Below, in pieces: positions 10,684-19,342 of a stretch of DNA of 34,654 bases (the stretch's first letter is position 1; every line of letters begins with the position of its first letter). The stretch lies in NCBI GenBank assembly GCA_018399975.1, contig JAGYNU010000004.1, positions 1 to 34,654 of the forward strand, given 5' to 3'. The notes under the pieces were generated by a model. It did not search any database. It saw nothing but the letters and a program-made list of their open reading frames with translations, and was not told the origin of the DNA. The position numbers and the translations under genes are program-made. The DNA comes from Candidatus Omnitrophota bacterium (GTDB lineage: Bacteria > Omnitrophota > Gorgyraeia > M55B152).

Positions 10684-11860
10684 ATGTTATTACAATACTT
10701 CAGATTAATTACAGTTTTATGTTTAATATTTAATATTTTATTTTCCCCTATTATTATCTTTCTGTGTCTGAATTGTTTCAGTTTTCAATTCCATGTTGAT
10801 TTTAATGAATTTTCCAATGCAAATTTTCGTACAGTTAGAAACTTAGGATTAAAAAATTTCTTTTCTGGAAATCAGGGAAAATTTTTCACTATGGATTCTT
10901 TAAAGCAAAAGACAGGAACATCGGATTTAAAGCAGGAATTAGATAGTTTAGTAGATGAAGGATTTGTTATAAAGATTACTTCAGAAGAATTAGAAATGTC
11001 GACAGATATGACATTTTACGGAGTTTTAAGAAAAAGATTAGTTCCTGAAGATTTAAGTAATGAAGTTTCTGCCCTTTTTAAAGATGGAAATGAGCAAAGA
11101 GGATCTTGGTTTATTGGATTATATGAGGTTTCTGAACTTAAAGAAGATTTAAAAGGACTTTTTCAATTCAAAAAGTCTGTATTTCATTCAAAATATTTTT
11201 GGTGAAGAAAATATTGCTTTATTTGAAGAAAAAATATTTCCTTCCTTTTTAGAAATTTACGGAGATAATTTAGAGCGTTTCACAGGTCATTTATCCAGAA
11301 TGTTTGAAAAGATGAAACTTTTAGAATATTCAAAATATGAGAATCTAGAAGATTATGCCGATGAATTAATTGTTCAAGAAATGGATTTTTTCATAGATAC
11401 GCAGCTATATAATAATAAGGAACGTAATGTATCAAAGTTAATAAAGGAAATAGCTATAACACTGTATAATAGTATCCCAGAATTTAAATCTAGATTTTCT
11501 AAAAACGGAGATACTTTTGTAGGATTTATGATTTTAGGCAGCTGGGCATATTTAAAACCATCGCCGGATGCCGATTTGGATTTGGTTATAATAACCGATG
11601 GTCCTATAACTACTAAATCTTCCAGCGTTATAAGAGATGAATTGAAATATTTAATGCCTAAAGATATAGATAAAATTCAATATTTAGATTGCCAATTTTT
11701 AGATATTTCTAATCCAATTAGTTTTAATATCTTTAATTTTCCGAATAGCGTGCTTTTAATAAGAAATTTTATATTACTTACAGATACCTCTAAGAGTTTT
11801 AGTCAAATATTAGATTTGATATCCCAATATTATCATAATGGTAGATTAAACAAAAGTTAG
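10684..11860 (+). pseudogene. Paralogue of the 8868-10040 nucleotidyltransferase protein, split by a frameshift (ORFs 10684-11205 and 11300-11860)
   Basis: ORF1 has a hydrophobic leader and the block DLKQELDSLVDEGFVIKITSEEL similar to LQVILDKLVDKGLVIKITLSDG; ORF2 has GFMILGSWAYLKPSPDADLDLVIIT. The ORF2 frame is open from about 11153, overlapping the end of ORF1 (11205). Confidence 0.7.
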
Positions 11861-12025
11861 TTTTTAATTATATTTTATTAATAGATTTTGTATGCCTGAA
11901 GATAATAGATTGGATATTTTTGTTATAGAATATGCTATCTATATATTAGACCAAAAATTAAATTGTTTTAATTGTTTTTCGAGGTATTTTACGAAAAGAA
12001 TTTTAATATGTAGAAGCTATTTTTT

Positions 12026-12550
12026 TTATTGGAAAGGTATTTTTATTAGTTTTATTTCATCTATCCATACTGTTCCTGTTCCATTAATAACTACATTTAG
12101 CTTTATATTTTTAGGTTTTTCATTTTTTCTTAAGAAAAATGAAGTTTGTTCTGTTGTCCAATTATTTGTTCCTGTTAATGGAGTTTGTAGGTCTCTTGAG
12201 AAAAATTCTCCTTTTCCGGGGAAATAACACCACATTTCCAAATAGGCTTGTCCTTTTAGATTTTCTGTTCGCATTTTTGCTTCGTAATTTAAACGAGCAT
12301 TTTCAACATTTATATCTTTGACTTCAAATAGTCTTATAGTAGTTGGGTTATCTACGGTTATTTTTAAAGAGCCTCTTCCGTCATTCGAGATTTTTTTATC
12401 AATTTTTACTACAGACTGTGTTATAACATTTTCTAAATTATTTAAAGGAAAACTCGCTAACTCAGCTTTTCTATTAGAAAATTTGGAACATCCTATTAGA
12501 AAAAGTAGTATTATAAAAATTATTAAAACGATATTTGTGTTTTTTTTCAT
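12026..12550 (-). CDS. Putative lipoprotein, possible beta-sandwich/carbohydrate-binding-like domain
   Basis: Signal peptide with lipobox-like LIGCS; downstream region resembles a beta-sandwich (GRGSLKITVDNP...AYLEMWCYFPG...VWIDEIKLIK). Confidence 0.75.
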   Translation of the reverse strand: MKKNTNIVLIIFIILLFLIGCSKFSNRKAELASFPLNNLENVITQSVVKIDKKISNDGRGSLKITVDNPTTIRLFEVKDINVENARLNYEAKMRTENLKGQAYLEMWCYFPGKGEFFSRDLQTPLTGTNNWTTEQTSFFLRKNEKPKNIKLNVVINGTGTVWIDEIKLIKIPFQ

Positions 12551-12645
12551 ATATTTTATTCTCTTTATTTTATAAGGCTTCTTTATATTTAATTATATTA
12601 TAATACTACTGTAAAGGATAATCGTCAAGGCTTTTAAAATGTTGT

Positions 12646-12684
12646 AAGTAAACACTTTCTCGCCCGGCGTAAAAGTGTTTACTT
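12646..12684 (-). repeat. 39-bp near-perfect palindrome, copy 2 (inverted relative to copy 1)
   Basis: Plus strand: AAGTAAACACTTTCTCGCC-C-GGCGTAAAAGTGTTTACTT; overlaps the stop codon of the sirtuin gene. Confidence 0.9.
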
Positions 12685-13462
12685 AAGTAATTTGATTATA
12701 TAGGTTCCATATTTCATCTAAAGTTTCAGCAGCCCCTGCAGGTATTTTTATATCGATTATGTCTGACACTTCAGTTGTTGAAGGGTTTATTTCGATTGTA
12801 GGTTTATTTGTTTGATTTGCTTTAAAAATAGGTTCCTGAATATAAGGAAAAGTGTTTGTTGTTCCGATTGAAAAGTAAATATCAAAACCTTTTGATACTT
12901 CTCTATTGAAAATTTGTATGTTTTTTTCCTTTAGCATTTCTCCAAAAAATACTACGTCTGGCCTAATGAAATTTTTACAATTTGGGCATATCGGTGGTAT
13001 TTTTTTGATATGACTGTAATCTTTTACTTCTTTTTCCCAGTTACATTTTGGACATATTAATTTATGCATATCACCATGTATTTGAATCACATTATTTGAG
13101 CCGGCTTTTTTATGGAAACCATCTATATTTTGAGTGAGAACCCATACTCGATTGAATTTTTTTTCCAATTTTGCGATTACTTCATGAGCACGATTAAATG
13201 TAGTATTTCTACAGCGTTTTTCAATTTGTAAAAGGTATTTCCAGGTTATTTCAGGTTTGGTTTGTAATGTTTGTCCAGCAAGTGCGATTTCTATAGGGAT
13301 TCCTTCATCAGTTTTTTTTTGATTATATAAGCCTCCTATACCATGATAAGTAGGTAATCCTGAATCTGCTGAAATACCAGCTCCAGTTACAAATAGAATA
13401 CTATTACAATTTTTAAGTAGATTTACAACTTTTCTTATTTGTTTTTTAATTTTTGGGTCCAT
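12683..13462 (-). CDS. SIR2-family NAD-dependent protein deacylase
   Basis: GAGISADSGLPTYHG, TQNIDGFHKKAG, QIHGDMHKLICPKC...CPNC zinc ribbon, FFGEML. Confidence 0.93.
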   Translation of the reverse strand: MDPKIKKQIRKVVNLLKNCNSILFVTGAGISADSGLPTYHGIGGLYNQKKTDEGIPIEIALAGQTLQTKPEITWKYLLQIEKRCRNTTFNRAHEVIAKLEKKFNRVWVLTQNIDGFHKKAGSNNVIQIHGDMHKLICPKCNWEKEVKDYSHIKKIPPICPNCKNFIRPDVVFFGEMLKEKNIQIFNREVSKGFDIYFSIGTTNTFPYIQEPIFKANQTNKPTIEINPSTTEVSDIIDIKIPAGAAETLDEIWNLYNQIT

Positions 13463-13477
13463 ATTGGTAAAGATTAA

Positions 13478-13984
13478 TCAGTGCCTTCTGGGTTTTAAAA
13501 GTTCTAGTATACCTATTCCAAGATAAGCCCATATTATATACCATAATCCCCTATTTATTTTTATTTGTAATACGAGTTTATTGAAATCTGTAGTTTTGAT
13601 TTTGTAAATTAAAATGCATGATATGGTTATTGCGATTAGTCCGAGTAGAAAGTTTAGCCATCGACTAGGAATAGTTCCCAAAGTTATAATTAGTATGATT
13701 AGAGCTAAAAGAGGAATGCTCCAGACTAAATAACTTTTTTTGTCGATATTTTTTATGCCCGGCTTTAAAAGATTAGCTATATTTATTATTAAATGTGCGT
13801 TTTTACTATTAGCAATTTTAGGAATATCAAATCCTTTAATATCAAATGAATTTTGTTTTTCCCCTGTTATTAAATTAGAAAATTTGGATGATTGAGCTTG
13901 TTCTATACTTATCCAGGGAAGAAAAAAAGATATTATAACTATTATAGATAAAATACTTATCAGGAATTTTAATATAGTGTCCAT
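13478..13984 (-). CDS. Membrane protein of unknown function
   Basis: 168 aa with several hydrophobic helices; stop lies just upstream of the sirtuin start, suggesting cotranscription. Confidence 0.6.
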   Translation of the reverse strand: MDTILKFLISILSIIVIISFFLPWISIEQAQSSKFSNLITGEKQNSFDIKGFDIPKIANSKNAHLIINIANLLKPGIKNIDKKSYLVWSIPLLALIILIITLGTIPSRWLNFLLGLIAITISCILIYKIKTTDFNKLVLQIKINRGLWYIIWAYLGIGILELLKPRRH

Positions 13985-14150
13985 AATTGACTCCTTTTTT
14001 AAAATTTATTTTTTACTATATAATACTATGGAAATGGAATGTGTCAAGTTTAAAGAATAGTTTTGTGGATAGTTGTTTGTTGTGTTAGAGAAATATTTGT
14101 GGTTATTAGAATTACATTAAATAAATTGCATATATAAATTTCCCAACTTT

Positions 14151-14390
14151 TTATTTATGCACTTTATTTTCTTCTCTTGTTTTTATTAATAGTAATTTAC
14201 AATTAAATTTCTCTTCGATTGATTTAACAAGCAAATCGTATGATTTTTCTGGCAAATCTGCTTCAAATTTAATTATATTGGAACTTAAAAAATTGAAATG
14301 TGTATCTAATTTCAAATCGTCTATGTTTACTTTTCGAGTTCCTTTTTTTAAGTCTCCTTTTTCTAATACTATGCAGGTCATATTTTGCAT
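14151..14390 (-). CDS. Small hypothetical protein
   Basis: 79-aa ORF with a charged, globular-looking composition and AAGGGGGAAA-type SD upstream. Confidence 0.5.
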   Translation of the reverse strand: MQNMTCIVLEKGDLKKGTRKVNIDDLKLDTHFNFLSSNIIKFEADLPEKSYDLLVKSIEEKFNCKLLLIKTREENKVHK

Positions 14391-14407
14391 ATCTTTCCCC
14401 CTTCAAT

Positions 14408-14450
14408 AAAAAAAAGACAGTTATCTAATTATAACAAACTGTCTTTTTTT
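14408..14450 (-). terminator. Rho-independent (potentially bidirectional) terminator
   Basis: AAAAAAAAGACAGTT ... AACTGTCTTTTTTT inverted repeat located 3' of the FAH-family gene. Confidence 0.8.
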
Positions 14451-14523
14451 ATTTTAACTATTTCCATATTTCCTCTAAATTTTATGATACTACTATAATA
14501 TAGTATGTCAAGTAAAAATATAT

Positions 14524-15291
14524 TTATATTTTTTTGACTTGGTTGGTCAATTTACCTATGTTTTCAATTTTTATTTCTATTATATCGTTACATTCCATTT
14601 TTCCTACTCCAGCAGGTGTTCCAGTAGAAATAATATCGCCTGGTAATAGAGTCATTATATTAGATATAAAAGATACAAGTGTTTGAATTGAAAAAATAAA
14701 ATTAGAAGTTGAAGAATTTTGTTTTAACTTTCCATTTAAATAAGACTGTATTTTTAAGTTAGATGTGTCTATTTCTGTTTCGATCCAAGGACCTAACGGA
14801 CAAAACGTATTGTATGATTTTGCTCTTGTCCATTGGATTTCTTTTTTTTGTATATTTCTTGCGGTTACATCATTAAGACAAGTATATCCTAATATATATT
14901 CACTAACTTTTTTTTCTGGTATATTTCTACCTCTTTTTTTTATTATTAAAGCTAATTCAGCTTCGTAATCTAATCTTCTTATTTTATTGGGATATATGAT
15001 GTCGTTTTGGTGTCCTATAAGGGAAGTTGCTGGTTTTAAAAATATAATAGGATTTTCAGGTATATCCATGTTTAATTCTTTTGCATGGTCTTTGTAATTT
15101 AAGCCAGTTAGTATTATTTTAGGGGAAGGTCCCGTTGGTGGTAATAAAGTTATCTTTTCAATCGGTATAATAGAGCTTTTAATTAAATTTATTTTATTGA
15201 AAGGATTTTGTTTTGATATTTTAATTACTTTTTTGTTTTTTAGCACACCCCATTGTTTTTTGTTTTTATATATGTATTTTAAGATTTTCAT
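14524..15291 (-). CDS. Fumarylacetoacetate hydrolase family protein
   Basis: KIILTGLNYKDHAKEL, DYEAELALIIKKRGRNIPE, YTCLNDVTARNIQ, LLPGDIISTGTPAGVG. Confidence 0.93.
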   Translation of the reverse strand: MKILKYIYKNKKQWGVLKNKKVIKISKQNPFNKINLIKSSIIPIEKITLLPPTGPSPKIILTGLNYKDHAKELNMDIPENPIIFLKPATSLIGHQNDIIYPNKIRRLDYEAELALIIKKRGRNIPEKKVSEYILGYTCLNDVTARNIQKKEIQWTRAKSYNTFCPLGPWIETEIDTSNLKIQSYLNGKLKQNSSTSNFIFSIQTLVSFISNIMTLLPGDIISTGTPAGVGKMECNDIIEIKIENIGKLTNQVKKI

Positions 15292-15302
15292 AATAGTACA
15301 AA

Positions 15303-16061
15303 CTATTTATTATTAATCAGATAATCTTTTACGTCTTCAGGTATAGATTTCATTAATTTTTCTTTTTCTTCTGTTGGTAATATTTCATACATTAAGCGTC
15401 CGATTTCTTTTAACACTTCTTTATTTTTTCTATATCCGGGAGTAATTTGCTTTAAATAGTTTTTGTCCTTTTCTTTATCTCCTGTTAATCCCGAATATAT
15501 TTTTTTCATATCGTCTAAATTATTACAGAAAGAATTTATTTTATATTGATGAAGTTTGAGTATTTTTTTTGAGAATGCATTAGGATTTTTATTAAATACA
15601 TTTTCTGTCTTTTTGGAAAAGAGCGCTTTTTTTTTATTTAAAGTTATTGAATTTTTATAGAATTTTAGTGCTTCTTTGATACAGGATTCAGATAATGCTA
15701 CATAGTAATCTATGTCTTTATCGTTTTTGGTAATGATTTGCTTTAAAATATTAAAATTAAATAAAGCTAAGTTTGTATATTCGACTATATCGATTATATT
15801 TGATGGTTTATCTGTTTTGTTAATTTTTATTTTTTTAGATATGTTATAATCTTTATAGAAATTTGTAATATCGAAATAGAAAGTTTTTTCATGTCCACAC
15901 TGACTGCATTTTGTATCAATTACATCAACTGGTTTTTCATCTTTAGTTACTAAACGTTGTATCTCCCAATTTAGTGGGCCTTTCCCGCATTTTTCACAGT
16001 TGCGTAAAAATATATATAATTTTTCTTCTAAAACTGAGTTAGACTTTAATAAATTTTTCAT
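15303..16061 (-). CDS. Hypothetical protein with N-terminal zinc-ribbon-like Cys pairs
   Basis: CEKCGKGPLNWEIQ...CSQCGHEKTFYFD; 252 aa; next to the FAH gene. Confidence 0.6.
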   Translation of the reverse strand: MKNLLKSNSVLEEKLYIFLRNCEKCGKGPLNWEIQRLVTKDEKPVDVIDTKCSQCGHEKTFYFDITNFYKDYNISKKIKINKTDKPSNIIDIVEYTNLALFNFNILKQIITKNDKDIDYYVALSESCIKEALKFYKNSITLNKKKALFSKKTENVFNKNPNAFSKKILKLHQYKINSFCNNLDDMKKIYSGLTGDKEKDKNYLKQITPGYRKNKEVLKEIGRLMYEILPTEEKEKLMKSIPEDVKDYLINNK

Positions 16062-16136
16062 AAGTTATATTAAATATGTTAATATAAAATCCGGTATAAA
16101 TCAAATCTTAGTTTTGAAAAAAAGGTATAAAATTTT

Positions 16137-16655
16137 TTAAGGTTTTTCGTAATAATATATATAATAATAAGGGGTTAGTAAGGCTTGGTTTAATTCTTTA
16201 TGTATTTGCATTCCACATTTTTCTAAGGCTGCTATTACACATCTTGTGATGACTTTTAATCTGTTCCAGCAGCTGGGGTCTTCGGATTCCCCTTCTAATT
16301 CTAAATCTCCCGTGATGCTACTGATGGATATTGTATTTGTTGTTTTACGTATAATAATACTAACTTTATATTCGTATCCGTGACCGGCTGGAACTTGCAT
16401 ATCGTTTATTTCAAAAGGTAAGCTTAAATTGTTTATATCAGCTTTTTTAAATTTTTCTTTTAAATCTTGCACCAGTTTTTCTCCTCTTTTTGATGACATT
16501 ATTTCTTCAACCATTTCGTTGGGAGTATCTTCCTCTTTGGATTTTATAAATTGTTCTATTATATTTGGTTTTCTAACAGTACGGCTAAAACAATTACAAT
16601 TAAAAAAAAGAATAAATAAAACGGCTAATAGTATAATAATTTTAATATTTTTCAT
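16137..16655 (-). CDS. Secreted hypothetical protein
   Basis: N-terminal signal-like MKNIKIIILLAVLFILFFNCNC; 172 aa. Confidence 0.55.
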   Translation of the reverse strand: MKNIKIIILLAVLFILFFNCNCFSRTVRKPNIIEQFIKSKEEDTPNEMVEEIMSSKRGEKLVQDLKEKFKKADINNLSLPFEINDMQVPAGHGYEYKVSIIIRKTTNTISISSITGDLELEGESEDPSCWNRLKVITRCVIAALEKCGMQIHKELNQALLTPYYYIYYYEKP

Positions 16656-16658
16656 ATT

Positions 16659-17228
16659 TTAAGTTGGTTTTTCTAATTCTTTTAAGTAAGCTGTTTTAAA
16701 TATTTCAAACATTTTTTGTTTTAGAGTTTCATTTATATCTATTTGATTAATTATTTTTTGGATTTGTTCTGTCGGTGTTGTGTGATTTCTAATGAAAATT
16801 GCTATTCTTTCTTTTTGAAATTCATCGTAAGCAGTTAAACGTGTATCTTCATAATCTATAATTTTGATTTCTATTTCTTTTCCATCATTCTTAACAAATG
16901 TATTTTCACTTAACCAATCACTATATAAAATGTTATTTTTTTCTAAGATAGCTAATTTTTCTCCTAATTTTTTAAAAAGCTGTCTATAATTTTTTTCTTC
17001 AGATATCCAATTTGTATAATGCATTAAGTCGCCTAGCTTTGTTCCGTGGGCATGTTCTGAAACTATGTATCCTAAAGGGATATATATGCTGCGGGGAGCA
17101 ATTCCTAATTTGCTTGCTTTTTCAAACCTTTCTCCTTCGATGTCTTCTTCTGCCCATTTTAGATATATTAAAACTGGTCCTTTATTTGTATTTACCTCAT
17201 ACATGTATGCTCTAACACGGTTGTCCAT
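16659..17228 (-). CDS. Small protein-kinase-like fold protein (APH/lipopolysaccharide-kinase-like)
   Basis: IYLKW (candidate ATP Lys), GERFEKASKLGIAP, ILYSDWLSENTFV (catalytic-loop-like DxxxxN), IKIIDYEDT (metal-binding Asp). Confidence 0.6.
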   Translation of the reverse strand: MDNRVRAYMYEVNTNKGPVLIYLKWAEEDIEGERFEKASKLGIAPRSIYIPLGYIVSEHAHGTKLGDLMHYTNWISEEKNYRQLFKKLGEKLAILEKNNILYSDWLSENTFVKNDGKEIEIKIIDYEDTRLTAYDEFQKERIAIFIRNHTTPTEQIQKIINQIDINETLKQKMFEIFKTAYLKELEKPT

Positions 17229-17544
17229 ATCCGGGTTGAGGTATAGGATTTGAGATTCCTAATATATTATTAACTTCTGGTATTTTAAGAACAAATTCAC
17301 GTATTGCATTATTTATGAGATTTAATTCTTCTTTTTGATTAAATTTTTTAATATAACCGTTAAAGCTAATTTCTTGATTATATTCGATAAAATTTTTATT
17401 AGGATATTGACTTGGAGTTCTTATAATCCTATTGATATGCGATATATAAGAATTATTTTCGAAATTAACACATAAAAAGCCTGCATAAAATAATATTAAA
17501 GGAATTATTATGTAATATATGTTTTTTTTGCCTTTTATCTTCAT
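17212..17544 (-). CDS. Short hypothetical protein with N-terminal hydrophobic segment, overlapping the kinase-like gene
   Basis: 110-aa ORF; 3' end overlaps the kinase ORF start by 17 nt. Confidence 0.45.
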   Translation of the reverse strand: MKIKGKKNIYYIIIPLILFYAGFLCVNFENNSYISHINRIIRTPSQYPNKNFIEYNQEISFNGYIKKFNQKEELNLINNAIREFVLKIPEVNNILGISNPIPQPGYGQPC

Positions 17545-17711
17545 TATATTAGTTTATGGTTTTTTCCATTTGAAAACCTTTTATAAATGCATTCCTGAAC
17601 TAAATATACCTAATGAAAAGCAAAAAGTCAAATTTTTATACTTTTAAGTTGTTTATTTTAAAATAGTTATATGTTTTTTTATGGTAAGCTATAAGGTAGA
17701 TTTTTGTGCTT

Positions 17712-17750
17712 AACTGAACACTTTCTCGCCCGGCGTAAAAGTGTTCAGTT
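17712..17750 (-). repeat. 39-bp near-perfect palindrome, copy 3 (same orientation as copy 2)
   Basis: Plus strand: AACTGAACACTTTCTCGCC-C-GGCGTAAAAGTGTTCAGTT; overlaps the stop codon of the M50 gene. Confidence 0.9.
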
Positions 17751-18360
17751 AATAGAGATTTATGCCCATTAATCTGGCAAGCCCAATTACGATAGGAATT
17801 ACTATTTTGTGGATAATATTAAACATAAGTAATACTATAAGTATGATAAAGCCGAATCTTTCTATTTTACTGTATTCGTATGCTAAATCAGGAGGAAGTA
17901 AACCCATCACTACCCTTGAACCGTCTAATGGAGGTATGGGGATTAAATTAAATACTGCAAATAATAGATTTATAAAGATTCCATTTATTAATATTTGATA
18001 AAAAAAACTATTAAGGGGAAATATTTTTACAATAATGCTTAAAATAAAAGCAAATATAATATTAGCTAATGGGCCTGCTAAACCCACCCAGATAATATCT
18101 TTTTTAGGGTCTCTTAAAGCATTATAGTTTATTGGAACTGGTTTAGCCCATCCAAACGTAAATCGCCCTCCGGACATTATAAGCAAAAATATAGGAAATA
18201 ATACTGTTCCGATAGGATCTATGTGAGCTAATGGATTTAAAGTTAACCTGCCGGAATAAAGAGCTGTATTGTCTCCTTTTTTATATGCTACCCATCCGTG
18301 TGCATATTCGTGTATGGTTAAGGCAAAAAAGAATATTATTAATGTTAAAATAAAACTCAT
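17749..18360 (-). CDS. M50-family site-2-protease-like metalloprotease
   Basis: HEYAHGW (HExxH), several TM helices, NLIPIPPLDGSRV. Confidence 0.92.
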   Translation of the reverse strand: MSFILTLIIFFFALTIHEYAHGWVAYKKGDNTALYSGRLTLNPLAHIDPIGTVLFPIFLLIMSGGRFTFGWAKPVPINYNALRDPKKDIIWVGLAGPLANIIFAFILSIIVKIFPLNSFFYQILINGIFINLLFAVFNLIPIPPLDGSRVVMGLLPPDLAYEYSKIERFGFIILIVLLMFNIIHKIVIPIVIGLARLMGINLY

Positions 18361-18386
18361 AATGCTATTTTATATTTTTATATAGG

Positions 18387-18929
18387 TTAATTTTTATTTA
18401 TATTTTTGAGCACGTTTTTGTGAATTTCAAAAAAGTTATTACTGTGTAACACCATTTTGACCAATTTAATTTCAGATTTTCCTTTTAAATATTTTATTAT
18501 AGTTTCAAAAGCAATTTTGGCAGCTTTTTCGATTGGATAACCAAAAGCTCCTGTACTTAAAGCAGGAAAAGCAATAGATTTGATTTTATTATTATCAGCA
18601 AGCTTAAGAGAATTCAGATATGATTTTTTTAATAGTTTTGGATCTTCTTTTGTTCCATGATATACAGGGCCGACAGTGTGTATGATATATTTATTGGGTA
18701 ATTGATATGCCTTAGTAATTTTTGCCTCACCTGTTTCACATCCATTTAATTTTTTGCATTCTTTCCAAAGTTGTGGGCCTGCAGAATTGTGTATGGCTCC
18801 AGCTACTCCACCACCTGGAGCCAGTCTTTTATTAGCGGCATTTACAATTGCTTCGGTGTTCTGAAAAACAATATTGCCTTTTGATAATTCTAATTTAGAA
18901 TTTTTTACGTTTACTTCTGTTTTATCCAT
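18387..18929 (-). CDS. Macrodomain protein (YmdB/MacroD-type ADP-ribose hydrolase-like)
   Basis: AIVNAANKRLAPGGGVAGAIHNSAGPQLWKEC, GEAKITKAYQLPNKYIIHTVGP, ALSTGAFGYP. Confidence 0.93.
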   Translation of the reverse strand: MDKTEVNVKNSKLELSKGNIVFQNTEAIVNAANKRLAPGGGVAGAIHNSAGPQLWKECKKLNGCETGEAKITKAYQLPNKYIIHTVGPVYHGTKEDPKLLKKSYLNSLKLADNNKIKSIAFPALSTGAFGYPIEKAAKIAFETIIKYLKGKSEIKLVKMVLHSNNFFEIHKNVLKNINKN

Positions 18930-18936
18930 AGATAAA

Positions 18937-19119
18937 TTACTTTTTTATAAGCGATACTAATCCAATTAAAATAAATATACTGGATATTATCAAACCAGTT
19001 ATCGATTTTGGCCCTGTAATATCGTTTGTAGGTTTACCAACTATTATATCAAAGGTGCATACAAATGCGATTCCTCCAATACCAAATAGTAATAGAATTA
19101 TACTTTTTGTTTTTTTCAT
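18937..19119 (-). CDS. Small two-helix membrane protein
   Basis: Start placed at the internal ATG (19119; MKKTKSIILLL) because it follows AAAGGAGGATACTAT; the listed ORF start at 19185 lacks this. Confidence 0.6.
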   Translation of the reverse strand: MKKTKSIILLLFGIGGIAFVCTFDIIVGKPTNDITGPKSITGLIISSIFILIGLVSLIKK

Positions 19120-19159
19120 ATAGTATCCTCCTTTTATAATCTTCAGATATAATCTTTGA

Positions 19160-19318
19160 TTATACCTGACAACTTTTATTACCAAAATTTATCAATAATC
19201 CTATCTTGTATCCCGATGCTTTTAAATAAGATAAAACCTGTAATTCAAATACTCTGGGAATATTACCTGTTACAGCCTTAACTTCAACTATAACCTTATC
19301 TTCTATAATTAAATCTAA
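19160..19318 (-). pseudogene. GxxExxY-family protein remnant (C-terminal fragment)
   Basis: My translation: LDLIIEDKVIVEVKAVTGNIPRVFELQVLSYLKASGYKIGLLINFGNKSCQV*; preceded in frame by TGA. Confidence 0.75.
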
Positions 19319-19342
19319 TCAAGATATCCTCTTTCTTTCTCT

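Noticed and set aside
11165-11180. Programmed -1 frameshift at the CAAAAAG run
   Set aside because: Joining the two ORFs requires +1, not -1, and the heptamer does not fit X XXY YYZ; simple indel is more likely.
11892-12227. 111-aa plus-strand ORF starting MPEDNRLDIF
   Set aside because: Mostly antisense to the lipoprotein gene, which has a clear signal peptide and lipobox.
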